Shown here in pieces: positions 57,085 through 64,000 of a DNA stretch of 64,000 bases (its first letter is position 1; each line of letters opens with the position of its first letter). Position numbers and translations under genes: made by a program. The notes beneath the pieces were generated by a model that saw nothing but the letters and a program-made list of their open reading frames with translations, was not told the origin of the DNA and ran no database searches. Origin of the DNA: Colwellia sp. C2M11 (GTDB lineage: Bacteria; Pseudomonadota; Gammaproteobacteria; Enterobacterales; Alteromonadaceae); the NCBI RefSeq assembly GCF_018860915.1, contig NZ_JAHKQD010000044.1:114260-178259 (forward strand), in the 5' to 3' direction.

Positions 57085-60000
57085 TTAGGATTCAGCCTTA
57101 ACCTTATAAAATGTAGAATAAAGTACAGGCACAACAGCAAGTGTTAATATGGTACCAATACCTAACCCAAAAGCAATAACATTAGCCATACCATAGAACA
57201 ATGGGTCTTTACTGATAATTAATGGTAGTAAGCCCATTACTGTTGTAATTGTTGTCATTGCAATAGGTCGTAATCGCGTTAAGCAAGCATCCACTAAAGC
57301 TTGGTATTGCGTTTTACCACTTTGAACTTCAATGTTAATGCGATCAATGAGTACGATAGCATTGTTAATGATAATACCAGCCAAGCTATATAATCCTAAA
57401 GTAACCATAAAACCAAACGGTGCTTGCATCACTAATAAACCAATTACAGCACCAATAAAAGAGAGCGGCATGGTTAAGGTAATTATCGCTGCTTTTCTAA
57501 AGGAGTTAAATTGAGCAACAAGTAGTATTAATATAAAACCAATCACCATTGGCATACTAGCACTTAATGCTTTTTGGGCCGCTTTAGATTCTTTAATTGC
57601 ACCACCGTAGAATATTTCGTGATTAACGGGTAAGTCAGCTGCTAACAGTTGAATTTTTTCATCTATAACTTTTTGTAGATCTTCTGCAGCCATACCCGTA
57701 TTACGTGCTTCAATGCTAATAGTACGAAACATATCTTCATGGTGTATAACAGAAAATTGATTTACAGGTACAAATGTTGCTACTTGGAATAACGGGATCG
57801 CTTTTCCTGTTTTTTCAGAATAGACATTAAGTGTGCGTAGTTTGTCTAAGTTATTACGTTCACTTTCTTGCGCGCGTAAAATGATAGGGATAATTTCATC
57901 ACCTTCCCTATATTCTGTTATTTGCGCCCCTGAAAAATACGTTTGTAAGGCGTCGGCTATTTCAGATGATGTTAAACTTGCTCTTTTGGCTCGATGTTGA
58001 TCAATTTTAACATCTATTTTAACAATCAAGTTTTCCCAATCGTTACGTATGTTAATAGTATTAGGAACTTGATGGAGCAAGTCCATAATTTGTTGTGCTT
58101 TTTGATAAATAACGTTTTTGTCTGGGCCTTTAACTTGAATTTTTATTGTTTTTGCATCAGATGGGCCTAAGAACATTTTTTTCACGCGAGCAGAAATATT
58201 GGGGAACTTGGCTTCAAGCTGTGTTCCTAATTCTGATACTCTTTTGGCTACGTCTGTACCTTCAACTACATTAAGCACAATAAAACCTTTATTTTGAGCT
58301 GGATCTTCAGGGTTAAGTGATAAGACAAAACGTGGTCCATTGAAGCCTACGTAGCCAGAATAATTTTCAATAAAAGCAAATTTTTCTTTGTTATCTAACC
58401 AGGTAAATATGTCTTTCATTTGGCGATTAGTTTCACGTGAAGAAGTACCGTTAGGTAAATCAATGTACATTAATATTTGCGTACGATCAGACTCTGGAAA
58501 GAATTGTTTGGCAACAAATTTCATTGAACCAATTGCGCCAACAAATAAAATTAATATTATGCTAATAAAGATTAGCCTGTGTTTTAATACGGAATGCAAA
58601 AAACCTTCATACATGGTGGATAACTTGCCTTTCACCAAACTGTTTTCTATTTCGGCTTTCGACGGTTTTATAAAATAGTAACAAAGAATAGGCGTGACAC
58701 ATAAAGCCAGTATCCAGCTTGTCATTAAGGTAATCAAAATGACGAGCGAGATTGAACGAGTAAATTCACCTGCGACATGTTCAGCTAACATCAATGGTAA
58801 GAAAAATAAAATTGTTGTGATAGAGGAGCTTAATAATGGAATGGCGAGCTCTTTACAACCTTGTAACATGGCATCGAAACGACTAATACCATCTTCAATT
58901 CTTCGCTTAAAATCTTCAGCAATAACAATACCGTTATCAACCAATAAACCTAATGATATGATTAAAGTCGCTAAACTCATACGCTCTAATTTCATATCAA
59001 AAAATAGCATTATTGATAAGGTTGTTAACATAACAAATGGAACAATAGCCCCGACAATTAAGCCAGTTCTTAAGCCTAAAAATAGTACAACTACGACTAA
59101 GACAATAGCGAGTGTTTGTAGTACGTTAATTGAGACGCCTTGTACTGTCTTTTCTACCTGCTCAGCTTGATAGGTAGCAATATCAAGTTGGTAACCGATA
59201 GGTAGACTAGCAATTACTTTATTAATATTGGTTTTTATACGTGGCGCAAATTCTAAAATGTTGTATTGAGGCAACATAGAAATTGCAAAATAGATAGCGG
59301 GTTTACCGTTGTAATAAGCTAATTTGTCCGGTGGATCGATATAGTCTCGTTTAATACTAACCACATCTTTTAACGCAATAAAATCTTCGGTGTTAGGTAT
59401 ATTTATATAAGTATTGGCGATATCAGGGACACTACCAAAATTTCCTGATGGTTCTATGATGAAACTCTTTTTACCTGTATCGACTTCACCACCAGAGCGG
59501 ATAATGTTTTGTTTTTGTAATTCATTGATCAGCGCTTGAGGAGAAATACCGAGTTGCGATAATCTTGCATTTGATGCCTCTAGAAAAATACGCTCTTCTA
59601 AATGGCCTAAAATTTCAATTTTCTTTGTTCCTTCAACGCTATATAAGGTATCACGAATATGCTGTGCAATATCATACATAGCACTCATGTCGAAACCATC
59701 AGCAGTTAAAGCTAGTGTTACCACTGAAACATCACCAAATTCTGTATTTACATAAGGGGTGCTAGTACCTGAAGGCATTTTGGTATGAGCGGTTACGGCT
59801 TTATTACGAACATCCTGCCAGATATCATCAAGATTAAAATACCGATCATGAATTTTGACATGAATAGTTGAGTTTCCCGTAGTTGAAAGCGATCTTATTT
59901 CTTTAACTTCAGGTACTTTTCTAATTTCTTCTTCAAGTTTCTTGGTTATTAACTGCTCGACACGTTCAGGTGCCATCCCAGGAAAAGAAGTTGAAATAAC

Positions 60001-60135
60001 AGATTCTCTTATCGTTATAGTTGGGTCTTCTTGTGCAGGTAAGGTAAAATAGGCAAATACACCATTAATTAATAATAATGTAAGAATAAAAAATACAGTT
60101 TTACGATACTTAAAAGCTATATGAGTGATATTCAT
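57085..60135 (-). CDS. RND efflux pump, HAE-1 type
   Basis: A 1016-aa inner-membrane proton antiporter exporting organic compounds. Layout: TM1 near 13-30, large periplasmic loops (about 35-330 and 550-860) and 12 TM helices. TM4 reads LGLLVDNGIVIAED: the second Asp of the usual Asp-Asp proton relay is Asn, as in one branch of these pumps. The end of the protein has the RLRPIAMTTITTVMGLLPL motif. It follows its lipoprotein adaptor gene by ten bases; no outer-membrane channel gene is present, so TolC elsewhere is expected. The substrate is unknown. Confidence 0.94.
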   Translation of the reverse strand: MNITHIAFKYRKTVFFILTLLLINGVFAYFTLPAQEDPTITIRESVISTSFPGMAPERVEQLITKKLEEEIRKVPEVKEIRSLSTTGNSTIHVKIHDRYFNLDDIWQDVRNKAVTAHTKMPSGTSTPYVNTEFGDVSVVTLALTADGFDMSAMYDIAQHIRDTLYSVEGTKKIEILGHLEERIFLEASNARLSQLGISPQALINELQKQNIIRSGGEVDTGKKSFIIEPSGNFGSVPDIANTYINIPNTEDFIALKDVVSIKRDYIDPPDKLAYYNGKPAIYFAISMLPQYNILEFAPRIKTNINKVIASLPIGYQLDIATYQAEQVEKTVQGVSINVLQTLAIVLVVVVLFLGLRTGLIVGAIVPFVMLTTLSIMLFFDMKLERMSLATLIISLGLLVDNGIVIAEDFKRRIEDGISRFDAMLQGCKELAIPLLSSSITTILFFLPLMLAEHVAGEFTRSISLVILITLMTSWILALCVTPILCYYFIKPSKAEIENSLVKGKLSTMYEGFLHSVLKHRLIFISIILILFVGAIGSMKFVAKQFFPESDRTQILMYIDLPNGTSSRETNRQMKDIFTWLDNKEKFAFIENYSGYVGFNGPRFVLSLNPEDPAQNKGFIVLNVVEGTDVAKRVSELGTQLEAKFPNISARVKKMFLGPSDAKTIKIQVKGPDKNVIYQKAQQIMDLLHQVPNTINIRNDWENLIVKIDVKIDQHRAKRASLTSSEIADALQTYFSGAQITEYREGDEIIPIILRAQESERNNLDKLRTLNVYSEKTGKAIPLFQVATFVPVNQFSVIHHEDMFRTISIEARNTGMAAEDLQKVIDEKIQLLAADLPVNHEIFYGGAIKESKAAQKALSASMPMVIGFILILLVAQFNSFRKAAIITLTMPLSFIGAVIGLLVMQAPFGFMVTLGLYSLAGIIINNAIVLIDRINIEVQSGKTQYQALVDACLTRLRPIAMTTITTVMGLLPLIISKDPLFYGMANVIAFGLGIGTILTLAVVPVLYSTFYKVKAES

Positions 60136-60145
60136 AGTTTGATTC

Positions 60146-61246
60146 TTAATTAAAACGTTGGGTAGTGTTGTCTAACAACGTTACTTTTTGGCCATCACGT
60201 AAAAACGCGACACCAGCAATAGCAATGATCTCACCACTTTTTAAACCAGAGGAAATAAAGGCAATGTTGTTACGTATATTTTCAATAGTAACTTCACTTG
60301 AATTGACCGATTGTGTGTTTGGATTGTAGATAAATACATAACTTTTTTGATTTAAACCAGCCCGTATTGCGCTAAATGGTACACTGATAGCAACGCCTTG
60401 GTAATATTTTGAGCCTTTGTCTTCAAAAGTAAAATCTACTTCAGCAGTCATTCCTGCTCTTAAGGATGGATTTTTTTCCTGTAAGACAACTGTGATAGGG
60501 AAAGCATTCGCTGCTTCTGCTCTGGTTCCTATTTCTGTAACCCGACCTAACATTTTAGTTTGGGGTAATACTGGAAACCGTACTGGTATCATGCTGTTGT
60601 GCTGTAATTCTTTGATCAAGGTTTCAGGTACCATGACATGTACTTCCAAACCATGCTTACCTTCAATTTCAAAAGCGGGTTGCCCAGAGCTGATTTGCTG
60701 TGATGGTTCAATTAAGCGTTTTGTTATTATACCGTTATATGGAGAGCGTAAGGTTCCATCTTGTAGATTTTTTTGAGCTATATCTAATTGTGCCTGAGCA
60801 ACACCTACCGCACTTTCGCTTGATTCATAATTAGCTTTTGCGTTATCAAATCCAGATTGAGATACCAAACCGTTTTTAATTAACTGACTGTAACGAGTAA
60901 AGCTGTTTTTTGCTTCAACTTGATCAGAATTTGCTTTATCTAATTGTGCTTTAGCCGATTTTACCGAGAGTGTGAGGCTTCTGTGATTCAGTTGAGCTAA
61001 CACTTGGCCTTTTTTAACGGTATCACCAAGCTTCACTTCAACACTCTCAATCTTTCCCATCACTTCAAAACTTAAGCTAGTTGATTCAACGGGAGCTACA
61101 ATACCTGACAAAGTACGTAACTGTTGTAAATTAGATTCGCTAACCTTTTCCCAAGCAATCGGCCTAATAGCTTTTTCGGTTATGTTTTCTTGCTCATTAC
61201 AACTAAATAGAAATAGAGTTAAAAAGAGTGTTAAGAATAGTCTCAT
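60146..61246 (-). CDS. RND adaptor lipoprotein (membrane fusion protein)
   Basis: A 366-aa periplasmic adaptor. The N-terminus MRLFLTLFLTLFLFSCNEQE carries a lipobox with Cys16, so it is lipid-anchored. The barrel-sandwich (SFEVMGKIESVEVKLGDTVKKG), the coiled-coil hairpin (about 95-165) and the RSPYNGIITKRLIEPSQQI return follow. It is the first gene of a two-gene pump operon, divergent from a TetR gene with a palindromic operator between. Confidence 0.94.
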   Translation of the reverse strand: MRLFLTLFLTLFLFSCNEQENITEKAIRPIAWEKVSESNLQQLRTLSGIVAPVESTSLSFEVMGKIESVEVKLGDTVKKGQVLAQLNHRSLTLSVKSAKAQLDKANSDQVEAKNSFTRYSQLIKNGLVSQSGFDNAKANYESSESAVGVAQAQLDIAQKNLQDGTLRSPYNGIITKRLIEPSQQISSGQPAFEIEGKHGLEVHVMVPETLIKELQHNSMIPVRFPVLPQTKMLGRVTEIGTRAEAANAFPITVVLQEKNPSLRAGMTAEVDFTFEDKGSKYYQGVAISVPFSAIRAGLNQKSYVFIYNPNTQSVNSSEVTIENIRNNIAFISSGLKSGEIIAIAGVAFLRDGQKVTLLDNTTQRFN

Positions 61247-61330
61247 AATGATTCCAATAATGAAATTTACTCACTTTTTATAGAGGTATAAAGGTTAAAA
61301 GTAAATTGATACTGTTAAATTATCTATATC

Positions 61331-61350
61331 TTGGTACTATGTAGTACCAA
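61331..61350. promoter_or_regulatory. Palindromic operator between the pump and tetR genes
   Basis: TTGGTACTATGTAGTACCAA has perfect 9-bp arms around a TG centre. It lies 85 bp from the adaptor start and 42 bp from the TetR start, where a TetR dimer would repress both divergent genes. The match is direct; binding is inferred. Confidence 0.8.
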
Positions 61351-61391
61351 TGTCAAATGATAGTTAAGTAAGAGTGATATAAGATTGAAAT

Positions 61392-62021
61392 ATGGCCTAT
61401 AAAGAAGAATTAATTTTAAATGATTTAAGCTCACGTGGAGAGTCAATACTTGATGCGGCAAAAAGACTCTTTTTAAAGCATGGTTATGATCAAACATCGT
61501 TAGAGATGATCATTGCTGAAGCGGGTGGTTCAAGACGTTCTATTTATAATGAATTCGGTAACAAACAAGGTTTATTAACATCAGTTATTCAGCAGCAAAT
61601 TGTTATTCATACTGCGACCATAGCGTCTATTAAATTGAGTCAATTAGCCCCTAAGGATGCACTTAAAGAAGTGTGCTTTCGTTTTCTTAAAGGGATTCTA
61701 TCAGACACCTTAGTTTCGCTATTTCGTTTAGTGCTGCAAGTGGTACCTAAGTTACCTGAAGTAGGTACGTTGATCTATGAAAAAGGACCACTTAAAGGTA
61801 TGGAGCCATTGACTGACTATTTAATAGAATTAGATAAGAACGGTGTGTTATCAATAGATGATCCTTTATTCGCGACACAAATTTTAATAGAAATGGTAAA
61901 AGGGCGCTTACATTTTAAAATGTTATTGCTGCCTAATGATAAATTGTTAGATGAAGATGTTTATGAACATGTTGATAAAGCCGTTGATTTATTTTTTAAA
62001 GCGTATCAGCCAAGCTTATAA
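61392..62021 (+). CDS. TetR-family repressor of the adjacent RND pump
   Basis: A 209-aa regulator. The N-terminal helix-turn-helix (about 14-62) reads ILDAAKRLFLKHGYDQTSL then EAGGSRRSIYNEFGNKQGLL. The C-terminal ligand domain is all-helical (RLVLQVVPKLPEVG) and resembles the AefR/TetR_C type. Divergent position and the operator suggest it represses the pump until a ligand binds. Confidence 0.92.
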   Translation: MAYKEELILNDLSSRGESILDAAKRLFLKHGYDQTSLEMIIAEAGGSRRSIYNEFGNKQGLLTSVIQQQIVIHTATIASIKLSQLAPKDALKEVCFRFLKGILSDTLVSLFRLVLQVVPKLPEVGTLIYEKGPLKGMEPLTDYLIELDKNGVLSIDDPLFATQILIEMVKGRLHFKMLLLPNDKLLDEDVYEHVDKAVDLFFKAYQPSL

Positions 62022-62138
62022 TTGAATAAATAAACAGCATATAGCCATTGAAGCAAGAAAAACTATTGCACAAGCAACTATATCTCGTATAATGCCACCA
62101 ATTAAGCTTGTTGCTGAAGTGGCTGTATAACTTCAATA

Positions 62139-62166
62139 TTGATAGCTTATTTACCGTTAATAAAAT
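62139..62166 (+). promoter_or_regulatory. Predicted tRNA-Leu promoter
   Basis: -35 TTGATA (62139-62144), a 16-bp spacer and -10 TAAAAT (62161-62166), 73 bp before the tRNA. It is the best pair by eye in this gap. Confidence 0.45.
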
Positions 62167-62239
62167 AGTTTACAAAGAAATCAATTTTTAGTGTGAAAAG
62201 TGAATTCTTTGCAAATTGCAAAACGGGCGTAAAGCCTTT

Positions 62240-62324
62240 GCCAGCGTGATGAAATTGGTATACATGGGGGATTCAAAATCCCCTGTCGCAAGACGTGTCG
62301 GTTCGAGTCCGACCGCTGGTACCA
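62240..62324 (+). tRNA. tRNA-Leu (anticodon CAA)
   Basis: An 85-nt class II tRNA with a long variable arm (GTCGCAAGAC), acceptor GCCAGCG/CGCTGGT (with a G-T end pair), anticodon CAA in loop TTCAAAA closed by GGGGA/TCCCC, T loop TTCGAGT and encoded CCA. It reads UUG codons. Confidence 0.96.
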
Positions 62325-62332
62325 CCATTATA

Positions 62333-62364
62333 AAGCCCTGATTCGAAAGAGTTGGGGTTTTTTT
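62333..62364 (+). terminator. Terminator after tRNA-Leu
   Basis: AAGCCCTGATTC and GAGTTGGGGTT form an imperfect stem around GAAA, followed by a T run. Confidence 0.7.
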
Positions 62365-62481
62365 ATGTCAAAAAAATAGTAGTTATCTAGATTAGCTCTG
62401 AACTGATATAAGATCTTTACAAAGGATTTATTTATGTGTTCAATCTAGGTTGAGTTATCAGTAATATTAGGATGGTTTCTT

Positions 62482-62760
62482 ATGGCAGCAACAGCACACG
62501 CACTTCATATATTAGTGAAACACAAAGAACTTGCCGAAGATATTATTAAGCAGCTAGGTAAAGGTGCTAAGTTTCAAACGTTAGCTAAAAAGCACTCGTC
62601 GTGTCCGTCTGGTAAAAAGGGGGGAGACTTGGGTGAGTTTAAACGTGGTCAGATGGTGTCTCAGTTTGATAAGGTAGCTTTTAGTGGGGCTATATTAGAA
62701 CCTCACTTGGTTAAAACTAAATTTGGTTGGCATGTTATTAAGGTGCTTTACCGGACCTAA
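62482..62760 (+). CDS. ppiC: Parvulin-type peptidyl-prolyl isomerase
   Basis: A 92-aa single-domain rotamase of the parvulin (PpiC/Par10) type. Motifs are [52 protein letters not shown], with the active-site His, Cys and His pattern. There is no signal peptide, so it is cytosolic. Length equals E. coli PpiC. It lies between tRNA-Leu and the rRNA operon. Confidence 0.96.
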   Translation: MAATAHALHILVKHKELAEDIIKQLGKGAKFQTLAKKHSSCPSGKKGGDLGEFKRGQMVSQFDKVAFSGAILEPHLVKTKFGWHVIKVLYRT

Positions 62761-63349
62761 TCAAATATTGATGAAAGTAAGTAAAAGATAAGGTCGCTAT
62801 CGTAAAGCATTTTATTAAAGCTACATTAGTAAGCGTCACTACCTGAAGATTTTACCTAGGGTGATTAAAAATCTTATCTAATAACTCTTTTTATCCCCAA
62901 CACTATTCATTAAATAATAGTAGCTACTCTTATCTATTTCTCAACATAGAGAAAAGAGTTTTTAGCATTATAGAGAGTAGTATGGAAAGTACATTATTTA
63001 TATCTTTAATCTATTGCTTCCATTTTTAATGTAAAATCTAAGCTTTCTAATTCGGCGTTCAAGTTAGGTAACTTTAGTTTTTATTTATTATGGTTAATAT
63101 TGAATTAATAATAGTTGCTATCTAAGCAGCGAACTATTGATGTGATCATCAACATTGGTGAAGCTATTACTTCAATAATGAGATGATTGTTTAGCCGTAC
63201 AGATAAACTAATTCAAAGTTGTACTTTACTGGACGAAGCGATTTATATGGTAAGTTGTTTAAAAAACATCGTTTTTGATGTTTTAATGATCATAGTTAAC
63301 CCTGTCCTTAAAAAATAACAGAAATTTAAGGATTAATTGAAAAAAAGTG
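62761..63349. other. Upstream region of the rRNA operon
   Basis: About 590 bp with no gene. It contains AT-rich stretches before P1 that could act as UP elements. No Fis site can be asserted by eye. Confidence 0.4.
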
Positions 63350-63377
63350 TTGACGTACAGTCAGAAATCTCTACAAT
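63350..63377 (+). promoter_or_regulatory. rRNA operon promoter P1
   Basis: -35 TTGACG (63350-63355), a 16-bp spacer and -10 TACAAT (63372-63377), then a GC-rich GCGCTC discriminator as in growth-rate-controlled rRNA promoters. Confidence 0.85.
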
Positions 63378-63544
63378 GCGCTCCAGTTCCAAGGGGTTCA
63401 GGCAAAACGAATCATCAACGGGCTGTTTTAATAAGTTATCTACTTTCATTTAATGCTAAATAGTTAACTTAACGTTTACTTTTGATTTAAGTAATGAAGT
63501 GTTTAAGAGTTTGCAAAAACTTTTAAAAATATCAAAATAAAATG

Positions 63545-63572
63545 TTGACATTAAAACTCGGAAGCGTATGAT
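63545..63572 (+). promoter_or_regulatory. rRNA operon promoter P2
   Basis: -35 TTGACA (63545-63550), a 16-bp spacer and -10 TATGAT (63567-63572). The -10 lies inside the perfect inverted repeat GCGTAT-G-ATACGC. Confidence 0.85.
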
Positions 63573-63700
63573 ACGCATCCTGCTTCGGGGCAACAGCAAC
63601 GAGCAACACGGGTTAAGCTAGAAAATAGTTCAGCTTAATTTGTTAGGTGAAGAGCGAATGCGACTCTCATCTATATCGACTAACCTAGTTACTCGATATC

Positions 63701-63711
63701 TTCTTTAACAA
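63701..63711 (+). promoter_or_regulatory. rRNA leader boxA-like antitermination element
   Basis: TTCTTTAACAA closely resembles the leader boxA (CTCTTTAACA) of enterobacterial rrn operons; the following stretch with TTTGTGTGAATACTCAC also parallels the E. coli leader. Confidence 0.75.
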
Positions 63712-63977
63712 TTAGTTATCATGCAATTTGTGTGAATACTCACATTAACTTGTTTTTACATAGTTCTTCTTTCTTAGGGAAGCGGAACAAAAAAAACGCT
63801 TAATGAATGATGTTCATGCAAATAAATATAGTTACTTATTTCTAGCGAGATAGGTAGCGACTATGTAATGCGATATTTGGTTTCTTTTCGAAGAGATTGA
63901 ATGTCACGACAGAATTCATTGAGCAGTAACACATCATTTTACTTAGGTAATAATGGTGAGGTTACACAAACGATTTT

Positions 63978-64000
63978 TAATTGAAGAGTTTGATCATGGC
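63978..64000 (+). rRNA. 16S rRNA, 5' end (continues beyond the window)
   Basis: The final bases match the universal 5' end of bacterial 16S rRNA (ATTGAAGAGTTTGATCATGG). Only about 23 nt are inside the window; the exact mature end is set by analogy. Confidence 0.95.

Noticed and set aside
58388..59170. Plus-strand open frames opposite the RND pump gene
   Set aside because: Shadow frames of the conserved pump with low-complexity Lys/Ile/Thr translations; no independent support.
62025..62115. Minus-strand membrane-like peptide frame of about 35 codons
   Set aside because: A stop lies just upstream and there is no start codon before the hydrophobic stretch; possibly a relic, not a gene.

Overview
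The window is AT-rich DNA (well under half G+C by eye) from a gammaproteobacterium. Gene families and gene order point to Alteromonadales, most likely Colwellia or a close relative: mutY-yggX divergent from yggL, then trmB; lptF-lptG divergent from pepA-holC-valS; nrdR-ribD-ribE-ribBA; hybrid kinases, a TonB receptor with PepSY partners and a CspA-type protein. The genus is an inference from style and synteny, not from a search.

Layout. (1) 1-6.7 kb is an accessory region. It holds a cytosine-C5 DNA methyltransferase cut by the window edge and preceded by a near-perfect LexA (SOS) box, a 698-aa P-loop ATPase with a zinc ribbon and a winged-helix tail, decayed fragments (a RadC-like tail, a frameshifted small gene), small orphan genes and an XRE regulator. 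(2) 6.7-7.3 kb is a minus-strand tRNA cluster (Phe, Thr, Thr) whose spacers carry a repeated two-hairpin module with a compensatory base change. (3) 7.5-16.5 kb is housekeeping: yggX, mutY, yggL, trmB, a DUF2489-like gene, a sensor kinase, a SulP transporter, a DUF1289 protein, a second identical tRNA-Phe in opposite orientation, and an aspartate/aromatic aminotransferase. (4) 16.9-25.3 kb is a signalling operon: a 1633-aa hybrid kinase with three receiver domains, CheR, a receiver-less CheB, and a REC-GGDEF-EAL protein, with no chemoreceptor gene. (5) 25.4-31.6 kb: a hemolysin-III family protein, a two-EF-hand protein, a secreted S33-type hydrolase, a NatAB-like ABC exporter, and an ECF-type sigma factor with a membrane partner.

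(6) 31.9-37 kb: glyA, then nrdR-ribD-ribE-ribBX. The RibBX C-terminal half has lost the GTP cyclohydrolase II zinc cysteines. The ribH-nusB genes that often follow are absent; two palindromic elements lie there instead. (7) 37.2-48.1 kb is a metal region: a small Met/His/Cys-rich secreted protein, a CusCBA-type efflux system with CusF fused to the C-terminus of CusB, then a TonB-dependent receptor and two PepSY membrane proteins. (8) 48.2-56.9 kb: a cold-shock protein with a long leader, valS, holC, pepA, lptF, lptG and an RDD protein. (9) 57-62 kb: an RND pump and lipoprotein adaptor divergent from a TetR regulator, with a 20-bp palindromic operator between them. (10) 62.2-64 kb: tRNA-Leu(CAA), a parvulin PPIase, and the leader and first bases of an rRNA operon with two promoters and a boxA.

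The most unusual parts are the SOS-box-controlled methyltransferase beside an uncharacterised ATPase, the CheR/CheB/hybrid-kinase/c-di-GMP operon, and the tRNA-Thr spacer module.
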